Assembly: GCA_947453825.1 (NCBI GenBank) | Contig: CANGHN010000007.1 | Span: 1 to 64,000, forward strand | Reading direction: 5' to 3' | Length of the DNA stretch: 64,000 bases | Source of the DNA: Betaproteobacteria bacterium | GTDB lineage: Bacteria > Pseudomonadota > Gammaproteobacteria > Burkholderiales > Burkholderiaceae | Shown here: in pieces, positions 1-14,396 of the stretch | How positions within the stretch are numbered: the first letter of the stretch is position 1 | How the letters are laid out: each line of letters starts with the position of its first letter | Translations under genes and position numbers: made by a program | Notes under the pieces: model-generated | The model's database searches: none | Told to the model about the DNA's origin: nothing | Seen by the model: only the letters and a program-made list of their open reading frames with translations

Positions 1-16
1 TAACATAGGAGAAGAG

Positions 17-307
17 ATGAATTTGCGTCCCTTACATGATCGCGTAATCATCAAGCGTTTAGATCAAGAATCAAAAACTGCTTCCGGAATCATCATTCCT
101 GATGCTGCTGCAGAAAAGCCTGATCAAGGTGAAGTTTTGGCAGTAGGTCCAGGCAAGCGCGATGACAGCGGCAAGCTTAATGCACCAGACGTCAAAGTAG
201 GCGATCGCGTGTTATTTGGCAAATATGCAGGTCAAACAGTCAAGGTCGATGGTGACGAACTTCTCGTAATGCGTGAAGAAGACATCATGGCTGTTGTACA
301 GAAGTAA
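17..307 (+). CDS. groES: Co-chaperonin GroES (Hsp10)
   Basis: 96 aa [40 protein letters not shown]... typical GroES; followed directly by groEL; RBS ggagaag upstream. Confidence 0.98.
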   Translation: MNLRPLHDRVIIKRLDQESKTASGIIIPDAAAEKPDQGEVLAVGPGKRDDSGKLNAPDVKVGDRVLFGKYAGQTVKVDGDELLVMREEDIMAVVQK

Positions 308-320
308 TTTCAGTATTTAA

Positions 321-1988
<1,668 letters not shown>

Positions 1989-2014
1989 TAGCCTCTCCAG
2001 CTAGCTTTAGGAAA

Positions 2015-2050
2015 TAAAACGCCTGGTTCACAAGACTAGGCGTTTTTTAT
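2015..2050 (+). terminator. Rho-independent terminator after groEL
   Basis: aaaacgcctggttcacaagactaggcgttttttat: inverted repeat plus T-run. Confidence 0.85.
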
Positions 2051-2088
2051 TTGGTAGAGTGTTTAGCTACATAACCCGCTTCCTATGA

Positions 2089-2820
2089 ATGGGGATCCAA
2101 ATGGCTCATAGTACATTAGCGGTCAAAACCAACAGGCTTGCCTTAGCATCACTAGGCCTGTATATGGGCATTAACCTTGCCTACTCTCAACCGGTTTATG
2201 AGAAGAGCATCTCTAAACTGCGTAACCAGCGTTATTGTGAAGTCTTGTATGGCAAGCGTGATTGGTTAAGTTTAGAAATCAAAGTATTCAATACTCAAGG
2301 CCTCAATTTGTGTCCAGAAGAGCAATGGAAAGCGCTCACAAAAGAATCTGTACTCAAAGCAAATAATGCCTCATTTGCATTATTGAATGGCCCGCGTTAC
2401 TGGGTGATGGATGAGATTCAAGCGGCAGGTAATACGGTTAATGATGTCGAACAGTCTTTTGGTGGGATTGAAATGCATTTACGTGCAGTCATCAAATTGG
2501 GTTTATTAAAGCAGCTCATCGGCAGTAAACACTACACCGCCAATGAAATTACCCGGACTACAAACTTTATTTATAGGGCTGGTAGCGCTGTTTATGAATT
2601 AACTTCCCCTGGCGGAGAAGTCTATGTGATGCAGTCATACTCGCAGATTGGTAACCCCACCTTGAGCATGAAAGATTTACCAACTTTAGAGCAGCAACTC
2701 AAAATGCCTGATGGTTGGACCTATAAAAGCAGGGTCTTAGATCAGGATCTATCCCTAGTGGCCAATGGCATAGCCTATGTGCTGCAAGATAACTTATTCA
2801 ATAGCTACCAACGACGTTAG
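2089..2820 (+). CDS. Uncharacterised secreted/periplasmic protein
   Basis: 243 aa ORF with N-terminal hydrophobic signal-like segment (LALASLGLYMGINLAYSQ); no family recognised. Confidence 0.75.
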   Translation: MGIQMAHSTLAVKTNRLALASLGLYMGINLAYSQPVYEKSISKLRNQRYCEVLYGKRDWLSLEIKVFNTQGLNLCPEEQWKALTKESVLKANNASFALLNGPRYWVMDEIQAAGNTVNDVEQSFGGIEMHLRAVIKLGLLKQLIGSKHYTANEITRTTNFIYRAGSAVYELTSPGGEVYVMQSYSQIGNPTLSMKDLPTLEQQLKMPDGWTYKSRVLDQDLSLVANGIAYVLQDNLFNSYQRR

Positions 2821-2829
2821 CAACTTGGC

Positions 2830-3621
2830 TTACCGGATCAATTTTTGTACTCTGAGTAGATCTGAGTTAAACATTTGATGCTCAATGAGTTGATTGGGGA
2901 ACTCTAAAGAGAAAATAACTAAGAGTGCCAATCCAATTAAACCTAAATACATAACTGTAAGGAACCAATCTTCCTCTTTTTGTACGGCCATGGCATAGCC
3001 GCTCAGCAGCGCGCCAATAGATAGCAAGACGAATAAGAAACGCTCAATAATTACAGGTGGGTGATGCTTAGCATTCAGAATGCCGTCGTGGAAAACACTC
3101 ATGAGCCTTTCTTGTTGAGAGCGTAAAACTTTATCGGCCAGCTCTCGAGTATTTGTGGGTGCGCGCGGAATGCTAATGGTAATTTGACTATTTAATTCAC
3201 TGAGTTGTTGACTTAAAACATCAAGGTGCTCATTTAATTCATCAATAGATTTGAGATTTTCATAAATGGCTAATCGATCAGCCAAAATTGTTTTGAGGGA
3301 TTTTTTTACTAGCTCTGCATCAGCAGGGGCCAGATAGTTGCTAGATCGATAGACCTGCGTTAATGTTTCGGCTTGATTGCGAATGATATTGATACTAGTA
3401 TCGAAATGATCAGTAGCGGATGAGAATGTAAAGCCCAAGACCAGCGCTGATAAACCAAAGATGGCTGTTGCCAAGGACTCGCGGACGATAATGCTTTCCG
3501 ATTTACGTAAACGATACCTGCCATATAACCAGCCAATTGCCAAAAAAATAGCAATAGATACAAAAAATATATAGGGCGCAAACTTTACTATATATAAATG
3601 ATTTTCTACAAAAGAATGCAT
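2830..3621 (-). CDS. Membrane protein, DUF4239/bestrophin-like type
   Basis: 263 aa; N-terminal TM helices, ESIIVRESLATAIFGLSALVLGFTFSSATDHFD motif, two C-terminal TM helices. Confidence 0.7.
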   Translation of the reverse strand: MHSFVENHLYIVKFAPYIFFVSIAIFLAIGWLYGRYRLRKSESIIVRESLATAIFGLSALVLGFTFSSATDHFDTSINIIRNQAETLTQVYRSSNYLAPADAELVKKSLKTILADRLAIYENLKSIDELNEHLDVLSQQLSELNSQITISIPRAPTNTRELADKVLRSQQERLMSVFHDGILNAKHHPPVIIERFLFVLLSIGALLSGYAMAVQKEEDWFLTVMYLGLIGLALLVIFSLEFPNQLIEHQMFNSDLLRVQKLIR

Positions 3622-3717
3622 GGTCAGCTCCGATTAGATTTCGCTGCTTACTTTAGATTTAAAGTAGTGTAAATAAAGCTGCCCCAAAATGACATTGTTA
3701 TTTCATTACCAAGATCA

Positions 3718-4704
3718 CTAATCTGGCTGAATGCCACCATCCTTGATCGCTTTTTTCATCTTCACCAAGCCTTGAGAGATCATTTCTTTGAGATGATCTG
3801 GGCCGAGGGGAACAAACTCAAATCCTTGAGAAATGAGCTGCTCCCTAAGCTTCGGGTCTTTTAGGGCGATTGCTAGAGACTCATTGAGTTTGTCGATCAC
3901 CACTGACGGCGTCCCTTTTGGTGCCATTAGTGCACCCCAAGTGGAGAACTCATAACCTTTGACACTCTCGCTAATGGTTGGAGAGTTCGGTAGAAGTGGC
4001 GAGCGGGTTTTGCTGGCAACGCCTAAGACCTTCAGCTTACCGGCGCGTATATGGGGTAGCACGACCGATAAAGCACTAATCATGACGGGTACTTGACCTG
4101 CCATGACATCAGTTACTGCTGCTGCTGCGCCGCGATAGGGAATATGTACGATAGGTGCGCCAGTATATTGACGAAATATTTCCATGCCAATATGCTGGGG
4201 TGAGCCATTGCCACCAGAAGCGTAATCAATCTTGCCTGGTTTCTCTTTTGCAATACGTACTAAGTCTGCCGCTGTGTTGCCTGGAAAGGCAGGATTGGCA
4301 ACCAGCACGAAAGTAATTGCAGCTACCTCAGAGATGGGGGAAAAACTTTGTACTGGATCGTAATCCACCTTTTTATATAAATTGGGCAGCATGGTCAAAA
4401 TACTGTCATTAAATGCTCCCAATACATAGCCATCAGCAGGACTCTGCGCCACTTTGGCTGTGCCAATTAATCCTGCGCCGCCTGGGATATTTTCAATGGT
4501 GATTGCTTGCCCTAAGTTTTCACCCATTTTTTGGGCGATGGGCCGCATCAAAATATCAACACCACTACCCGCCTGCAGAGGCATGATTGTTTGAATGGTG
4601 CGATTTGGATATGTACTTTGTGCATGAATCATGGTGCTGGCAAAAATACAAATGAGGCAGGGTGCCATCCGAGAAAAACGTAACTTCATATCCAGCATCT
4701 CCAA
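3718..4704 (-). CDS. Bug-family (TctC-like) periplasmic substrate-binding protein
   Basis: YPNRTIQTIMPLQAGSGVDILMRPIAQKMGENLGQAITIENIPGGAGLIGTAKVAQSPADGYVLG pattern. Confidence 0.92.
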   Translation of the reverse strand: MEMLDMKLRFSRMAPCLICIFASTMIHAQSTYPNRTIQTIMPLQAGSGVDILMRPIAQKMGENLGQAITIENIPGGAGLIGTAKVAQSPADGYVLGAFNDSILTMLPNLYKKVDYDPVQSFSPISEVAAITFVLVANPAFPGNTAADLVRIAKEKPGKIDYASGGNGSPQHIGMEIFRQYTGAPIVHIPYRGAAAAVTDVMAGQVPVMISALSVVLPHIRAGKLKVLGVASKTRSPLLPNSPTISESVKGYEFSTWGALMAPKGTPSVVIDKLNESLAIALKDPKLREQLISQGFEFVPLGPDHLKEMISQGLVKMKKAIKDGGIQPD

Positions 4705-4726
4705 ATAATTATCTGACTAATGTAAC

Positions 4727-5695
4727 TCAATCAACTTGGATATGGGCTTTCTCTACTACTTTTGCCCAGCGACTTTGCTCTGATTTAATGAATGCTGAAA
4801 ATTGCTCAGGGGTATCTCCCACTAAAAGCGCACCATCATCCAACATTTTTTTAGAGTCCTCTTTGTTCTTTAAGGACTTAGCAATCTCCTTTTGCAAGAG
4901 ATCAATGATCGATTTAGGAGTACCAGCTGGTGCAATGATTCCATACCATTGAGAAGTTTCAAAGCCTTTGTAGCCCGACTCAGAGATGGTGGGTACATTA
5001 GGTAATATTTTGGATCTCTCGCTTGAACCCACAGCTAAAGGACGCAGTGTGCTGCCTTTGATTTGACCTACTAAAGATGGCAGACCATTAAAAGTGGCTT
5101 GTATTTGCCCGCCAATCAAATCAGTGAGCATCGGGCCAGAGCCCTTGTATGGGACGTGCACAAGATCAATGCCCGCCACTGCACAAAAATATTCCATGGC
5201 TAAGTGACCAGCGCTGCCATTACCTGCAGAACCATAATTGATTTTGCCTGGATTCTTTTTAGCATCAGCGACTAAATCAGCCAAATTTTTATAGGGACTT
5301 GTATTGCTCACAGCAATGACATTCGGCACTTTTGCAACGAGTGTGATGGGAGTAAAATCTTTATTAGGATCGTAAGGTAACTTACTACCAAACAAAGCGG
5401 GGTTTACTGCTAATGTACCCACGTGACCCAATATTAGGGTGTAGCCATCTGGATTAGCGCGCTTAACTTCTTCCATGGCGATATTGCCAGCACCACCAGG
5501 TTTGTTATCTACATAGACAGATTGCCCAAGACTATTCGTTAGGCTACCAGCCACCGATCGAGCAACAATTTCAGAAGTGCCGCCCGTTGCAAAAGGAACC
5601 ACGAGCCGAATCGATTTTTCTGGATAGGCAGCAAAGCTTACTTGAGTAATACAAAGACTTACAGTGGTAATCAGGGCTTTAAACATAGTTTGCAT
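4727..5695 (-). CDS. Bug-family (TctC-like) periplasmic substrate-binding protein
   Basis: AAYPEKSIRLVVPFATGGTSEIVARSVAGSLTNSLGQSVYVDNKPGGAGNIAMEEVKRANPDGYTL; signal peptide. Confidence 0.93.
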   Translation of the reverse strand: MQTMFKALITTVSLCITQVSFAAYPEKSIRLVVPFATGGTSEIVARSVAGSLTNSLGQSVYVDNKPGGAGNIAMEEVKRANPDGYTLILGHVGTLAVNPALFGSKLPYDPNKDFTPITLVAKVPNVIAVSNTSPYKNLADLVADAKKNPGKINYGSAGNGSAGHLAMEYFCAVAGIDLVHVPYKGSGPMLTDLIGGQIQATFNGLPSLVGQIKGSTLRPLAVGSSERSKILPNVPTISESGYKGFETSQWYGIIAPAGTPKSIIDLLQKEIAKSLKNKEDSKKMLDDGALLVGDTPEQFSAFIKSEQSRWAKVVEKAHIQVD

Positions 5696-5701
5696 CTTTC
5701 T

Positions 5702-5738
5702 AAAAAAATGGCACGGGGTTTTAAGTCCCGTGCCATTT
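5702..5738 (-). terminator. Rho-independent terminator of pnt operon
   Basis: aaatggcacggg-gttttaagt-cccgtgccattt perfect 12-bp stem; T-run on the minus strand. Confidence 0.92.
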
Positions 5739-5755
5739 GTGAGCCTATTGGCTTG

Positions 5756-7123
5756 TTACTCTACTGCTTTGACCATATCTTCTACAACCTTCTTCGCATC
5801 GCCGAAGACCATCATGGTTTTATCCATGTAGAAGAGTTCGTTATCAAGGCCGGCATAACCAGCAGCCATTGAACGTTTATTCACAATAATGGTTTTGGCT
5901 TTGAAGGCTTCCAGAATTGGCATGCCAAAAATTGGGCTACCGGGTGTGCGTGCTGCTGGGTTCACAACGTCGTTTGCGCCGAGAACGAGCACTACGTCAG
6001 CTTGACCAAAATCACTATTGATGTCTTCCATCTCAAATACTTGGTCATAAGGAACTTCTGCTTCTGCAAGTAGAACGTTCATATGACCAGGCATACGACC
6101 TGCCACAGGATGGATTGCGTATTTTACAGTCACGCCATGATGAGTAAGTTTCTCGGTCAATTCTTTCAGAGCATGCTGAGCACGAGCAACTGCTAAACCA
6201 TAACCTGGAACAATGATCACAGTATCTGCATTGGTCATTAAGAAAGCAGCATCTTCAGGCGAACCTGTTTTGTAGTTCTTTGGACCGCCATCATCGCCGC
6301 CACCTGCAGCTGCTTCAGCGCCGAAGCCGCCGAGTAATACCGCAACAATAGAGCGGTTCATCGCTTTACACATGATGTAAGACAGAATTGCGCCAGAAGA
6401 GCCAACGCAAGCGCCAGCAATAATCAATACTGGGTTGTTCAGAGTAAAACCAATTCCTGCAGCAGCCCAACCAGAGTAACTGTTGAGCATCGATACAACC
6501 ACAGGCATATCTGCACCACCAATGGGGATGATGAGGGTTACGCCCAATATCAAGGCAATCGCGCACATCGCTAAGAAAGCTGCGTGGCTGTCACCCATGT
6601 AATAGGCTATGCCAGCGCCAACCATTGAAATCGCTAGGATTAAGTTCAGCAAGTGTTGACCAGAGAAAGTTACGGGTTTACCGCTTACCTTGCCTGATAA
6701 TTTACCGAAAGCAATCACAGATGCAGTAAAGGTGATGGCACCAATAAATGCCCCAATGAAGAGTTCAATCTTTTGCGCACCAGTATGGTCTTGCGCAGGG
6801 TTAAAGACTGCAGCAATCGCAATTAATACTGCTGATAGGCCTACAAAGGAATGCATCAATGCCACGAGCTCAGGCATCTTGGTCATTTGTACACGCTTAG
6901 CTGCGATCGTACCAATAATGGCACCACCAACAACAGCAGCAATGATGAGTGAAAAGACTGGCTTAAAGTCAGGAATAAAGAAGGTGGTGATGACTGCTAG
7001 CAGCATGCCAACCATGCCAAAAGTATTACCTTGACGTGAGGTGGTAGGTGACGACAAACCACGCAAAGCGAGGATGAACAACACCGAGGAAATAAGATAT
7101 GAAATTGCTGTGATATTTGACAT
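5756..7123 (-). CDS. pntB: NAD(P) transhydrogenase subunit beta
   Basis: 455 aa; GYGLAVARAQHALKELTEKLTHHGVTVKYAIHPVAGRMPGHMNVLLAEAEVPYDQVFEMEDIN signature. Confidence 0.97.
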   Translation of the reverse strand: MSNITAISYLISSVLFILALRGLSSPTTSRQGNTFGMVGMLLAVITTFFIPDFKPVFSLIIAAVVGGAIIGTIAAKRVQMTKMPELVALMHSFVGLSAVLIAIAAVFNPAQDHTGAQKIELFIGAFIGAITFTASVIAFGKLSGKVSGKPVTFSGQHLLNLILAISMVGAGIAYYMGDSHAAFLAMCAIALILGVTLIIPIGGADMPVVVSMLNSYSGWAAAGIGFTLNNPVLIIAGACVGSSGAILSYIMCKAMNRSIVAVLLGGFGAEAAAGGGDDGGPKNYKTGSPEDAAFLMTNADTVIIVPGYGLAVARAQHALKELTEKLTHHGVTVKYAIHPVAGRMPGHMNVLLAEAEVPYDQVFEMEDINSDFGQADVVLVLGANDVVNPAARTPGSPIFGMPILEAFKAKTIIVNKRSMAAGYAGLDNELFYMDKTMMVFGDAKKVVEDMVKAVE

Positions 7124-7156
7124 TATTTTGGTCTCTATAGAGGTCTTGTTCTCGTT

Positions 7157-7495
7157 TTATTTGCTTGCAGCCGCATCTGCTTTAGGAGCTTTTTTCTTGA
7201 ACATCTCCAGCATGCGACGGGTGACCATAAAACCGCCAAAAATATTGATTGAAGCTAGAAATACAGCAACCGCACCAATGACGCTAGTCAGCGTGATTTC
7301 ATCTCCACCAATCACTTCAGTTTGCAGTAGTGCGCCAACAATGATGATTCCAGAAATAGCATTGGTCACCGCCATTAATGGGGTATGCAATGCTGGGGTA
7401 ACGTTCCAAACGACGTGGTAGCCAACAAAAATGGCTAATACAAACACGGTGATGTTTTGGACTGTGAGGATGCTTTGAAAGGCAGCGAGATCCAT
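7157..7495 (-). CDS. pntAB: NAD(P) transhydrogenase subunit alpha, membrane part (PntAb / alpha-2)
   Basis: 112 aa; [40 protein letters not shown]. Confidence 0.95.
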   Translation of the reverse strand: MDLAAFQSILTVQNITVFVLAIFVGYHVVWNVTPALHTPLMAVTNAISGIIIVGALLQTEVIGGDEITLTSVIGAVAVFLASINIFGGFMVTRRMLEMFKKKAPKADAAASK

Positions 7496-7519
7496 AATGA
7501 TTCCTTGATATTTTAAGTA

Positions 7520-8650
7520 TTAGTTTTTGCGGACAGCTTGGCCATCACGACACATTAAGCAGGCGGTGACGATATCGTCATCACTCGGAATAGCCAACTT
7601 TGCATCTTTATCCACAATGAGTTTCATGAAATCGATGAGATTGCGTGAATAAAGTGCAGATGCATCGGCAGCTACCATGCTTGCAAGATTGGTGTATCCC
7701 ACAATTTTGACGCCATGCTTAGTAACTACTTTGTCGGCTTCAGTTAGAGGGCAATTACCAGAGCCGTTATCGCCTTTACCAGCTGCTAAGTCGATCACGA
7801 CAGAGCCTGGTTTCATTTTGGCAACGGTATCGCTATGCAAGAGTACTGGCGGCTTACGCCCAGGGATTAAAGCTGTTGCAATCACAATGTCAGCCTGTTG
7901 GGCGCGCTCGGCAACTAAGGCTGCCTGACGTTTCATCCAAGCTTCTGGCATTGGACGGGCATAGCCACCAACACCTTTGGCGATTTCACGCTCTTCATCA
8001 GTTTCATAAGGAACGTCAACAAACTTTGCACCCAATGATTCAATTTGCTCTTTAGCGGCAGGACGAACATCAGACGCCTCAATCACCGCACCTAGACGTT
8101 TAGCAGTAGCAATAGCTTGTAAGCCGGCAACACCAGCTCCCAAAATTAGTACGCGAGCCGCCTTTACTGTTCCTGCAGCAGTCATGAGCATTGGCATGAA
8201 ACGTTGGTATTCATTTGCGCCAACCATCACGGCTTTGTAGCCAGCAATATTTGCTTGTGAGGATAAAACGTCCATGCTTTGTGCACGCGTGGTGCGTGGT
8301 GCTGCCTCTAAGGAGAAAGCAGTAACACCTTGTGCGGCCATTGCAGCAATATTGTCGTTATCAAATGGATCGAGCATGCCGATGAGCACGCTACCGGATT
8401 TGATTTGTTTGAGTTCAGCAGATTCAGGAGCGCGCACCTTGAGCACAATCTCGGCTCCAAAGGCATCTGCAGCACTACCAATGGAGGCGCCTACTGCCTC
8501 ATATGCAGAGTCTGGTTGACTAGCGTGCACACCAGCGTCTTTTTGAATGACAACGGTATGGCCTTGGCCAATCAGTTTTTTAACGGTTTCAGGTGTTGCG
8601 GCTACTCGAGTTTCCCCAGGCCTTGTTTCCAGCGGCACTCCTATGCGCAT
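7520..8650 (-). CDS. pntAA: NAD(P) transhydrogenase subunit alpha, soluble part (PntAa / alpha-1)
   Basis: 376 aa; MRIGVPLETRPGETRVAATPETVKKLIGQGH..., RVLILGAGVAGLQAIATAKRLGAVIEASDVR. Confidence 0.96.
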   Translation of the reverse strand: MRIGVPLETRPGETRVAATPETVKKLIGQGHTVVIQKDAGVHASQPDSAYEAVGASIGSAADAFGAEIVLKVRAPESAELKQIKSGSVLIGMLDPFDNDNIAAMAAQGVTAFSLEAAPRTTRAQSMDVLSSQANIAGYKAVMVGANEYQRFMPMLMTAAGTVKAARVLILGAGVAGLQAIATAKRLGAVIEASDVRPAAKEQIESLGAKFVDVPYETDEEREIAKGVGGYARPMPEAWMKRQAALVAERAQQADIVIATALIPGRKPPVLLHSDTVAKMKPGSVVIDLAAGKGDNGSGNCPLTEADKVVTKHGVKIVGYTNLASMVAADASALYSRNLIDFMKLIVDKDAKLAIPSDDDIVTACLMCRDGQAVRKN

Positions 8651-8832
8651 GGCATGTCTCCAAAAGCAAAATTTTTAAAAGTCTATTTTATAGATAAACA
8701 GTGTAGGCTTTACCTATTCACTGAGGTCCCCGGGTCTACAGGCTATGGTTTTGCCTAAAATCATGCGAAATCTGGTTGAGACTTCTACAATGGGGTTTAT
8801 CTGTCTACTAAAGTTATTTTCGCATTTTTTTC

Positions 8833-9945
8833 ATGACCCACCTCAATTCTTCCGCAATTCCAGCCTCAAACCCCAAGAAAGTCGTTATTGGCATGTCTGG
8901 AGGGGTAGATTCGTCGGTTGCAGCCTGGATTTTGAAGGAGCAGGGCTTTGAGGTTGTTGGCCTATTTATGAAGAACTGGGAGGATGACGATAACGCTGAA
9001 TATTGTTCTGCCCGCCAGGACTGGTTAGACGTCGTTTCTGTGGCGGATTTGATCGGGATTGATGTCGAGGCAGTCAATTTTGCCCAGGAATACCGAGAGC
9101 GCGTTTTTGCAGATTTTTTGCGTGAATATGCTGCTGGCCGTACCCCCAACCCCGATGTGCTCTGTAATGCAGAAATTAAGTTCAAAGCATTTTTAGACCA
9201 TGCCATGAGTTTGGGTGCTGATGCAATTGCTACCGGGCACTATGCCAGAGTGCATCACGAAGTAGGGAAGGTGCAGTTATTAAAGGCGCTCGATGCCACT
9301 AAAGATCAAAGTTATTTTTTACATCGCCTCACGCAAGAGCAGTTAACTAATGTGATGTTCCCTTTGGGAGAAATTCCAAAAACTGAAGTTCGTAAGATCG
9401 CTGAAAAAATTGGTCTACATAACGCCAGTAAGAAAGACTCCACCGGAATTTGTTTTATCGGGGAGCGTCCTTTTAGAGAATTCTTAAATCGTTATTTACC
9501 ACGTACCCCTGGACCCATTAAAACACCAGAAGGTAAAACGGTTGGTGAGCATATGGGCTTGGCGTTCTTTACTTTAGGTCAGCGCAAAGGTATTGGCTTG
9601 GGCGGCAGTCAAGATGGCAATGGTGATGCTTGGTATGTTGCTCGCAAGGATGTTGCAAACAATACTTTGTATGTGGCTCAGGGCCATGAACACCCATGGC
9701 TATTGGCTAACAGGCTAGAAGCTATTGATGCCAGTTGGATAGCAGGTCAAGCTCCGACCCCTGGAAACTATTCTGCGAAAACGCGATATCGGCAAGCAGA
9801 CTCTGCTTGTTTACTCGGTTTGGGTGAAGCACCGTTGAGTTTTGACTTAGGGTTTCCTGAGGCGCAATGGGCAGTCACGCCAGGACAATCCGCTGTTTTA
9901 TATGACGGAGATATTTGTTTGGGCGGCGGCATTATTTTCGCCTAA
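8833..9945 (+). CDS. mnmA: tRNA-specific 2-thiouridylase MnmA
   Basis: 370 aa; [39 protein letters not shown]. Confidence 0.97.
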   Translation: MTHLNSSAIPASNPKKVVIGMSGGVDSSVAAWILKEQGFEVVGLFMKNWEDDDNAEYCSARQDWLDVVSVADLIGIDVEAVNFAQEYRERVFADFLREYAAGRTPNPDVLCNAEIKFKAFLDHAMSLGADAIATGHYARVHHEVGKVQLLKALDATKDQSYFLHRLTQEQLTNVMFPLGEIPKTEVRKIAEKIGLHNASKKDSTGICFIGERPFREFLNRYLPRTPGPIKTPEGKTVGEHMGLAFFTLGQRKGIGLGGSQDGNGDAWYVARKDVANNTLYVAQGHEHPWLLANRLEAIDASWIAGQAPTPGNYSAKTRYRQADSACLLGLGEAPLSFDLGFPEAQWAVTPGQSAVLYDGDICLGGGIIFA

Positions 9946-9960
9946 GTCTAAAGATTGCTA

Positions 9961-13409
<3,449 letters not shown>

Positions 13410-13418
13410 ACCTCAGTT

Positions 13419-14393
13419 TTAAACCCGCGCTCCAAAATTAGGGTCATCGTTACGAGCATTGTCGTCAGGCTTTTTATCGCCTTTCACTAAATCTTCTCTG
13501 GTTACGCCTAGCCACATTGCTAGTGCTGCCGCAACGAATACAGAAGAATAGATACCAAACAAAATACCGATGGTAAGAGCGAGCGCAAAATAGAACAGTG
13601 TTGGGCCACCAAAGATCAGCATTGCTAAGACCATCATCTCAGTGCTGCCATGAGTAATTACGGTACGACTGATAGTGCTGGTGATTGCGTTATCAATAAT
13701 TTCGCGGGTGTTCATCTTGCGGTATTTACGGAAGTTTTCACGAATACGGTCAAAGATCACCACGGACTCGTTGACCGAATAACCTAGAACCGCTAGTACT
13801 GCTGCTAAGACAGATAGTGAAAATTCCCATTGGAAGAAGGCAAAAAAACCTAGGATGATGATGACGTCATGTAAGTTCGCAATGATGCCGGCAAGCGCAA
13901 ATTTCCACTCAAAGCGGAAAGATAAATACACCACGATACCGATGATCACAAAGATCAAAGCTTTTAAGCCATCTAAAGCTAATTCTTGACCTACTTGGGG
14001 CCCAACAAATTCAACACGCTGTAATTTGGCGCCAGAAGTACTTGGCTCTAGTGCTTGCATCACAGCAGTACTTTGATCGGCAGAAGAAATTAATTTACCT
14101 TGAGCATCTTTTTGTAAAGGCAGGCGAATCATGATGTCACGTGAGCTACCAAAGTTCTGAATCTGAGTATCTGCGTAACCCAGTTTTTCTACTTTGCTAC
14201 GAATGGCATCAAGTGGCGCGGTTTGTGGATAACTGACTTCCATTACCGTACCGCCGGTAAATTCAATCGAAAGATGAAGGCCGTTATGCCAGAGGAAAAA
14301 GACTGCAGCTAAGAAAGTGATTAAAGAAATCGCATTGAGCACCAATGCATGGCGCATGAAAGGGATATCTTTTTTGATCCGGAAAAATTCCAT
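13419..14393 (-). CDS. secF: Protein translocase subunit SecF
   Basis: 324 aa; NLHDVIIILGFFAFFQWEFSLSVLAAVLAVLGYSVNESVVIFDRIRENFRKYR. Confidence 0.97.
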   Translation of the reverse strand: MEFFRIKKDIPFMRHALVLNAISLITFLAAVFFLWHNGLHLSIEFTGGTVMEVSYPQTAPLDAIRSKVEKLGYADTQIQNFGSSRDIMIRLPLQKDAQGKLISSADQSTAVMQALEPSTSGAKLQRVEFVGPQVGQELALDGLKALIFVIIGIVVYLSFRFEWKFALAGIIANLHDVIIILGFFAFFQWEFSLSVLAAVLAVLGYSVNESVVIFDRIRENFRKYRKMNTREIIDNAITSTISRTVITHGSTEMMVLAMLIFGGPTLFYFALALTIGILFGIYSSVFVAAALAMWLGVTREDLVKGDKKPDDNARNDDPNFGARV

Positions 14394-14396
14394 GAC

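Noticed and set aside
6690-7421. + strand ORFs opposite pntB and pntAB
   Set aside because: Antisense to conserved transhydrogenase genes; hydrophobic composition reflects the complementary TM coding sequence.
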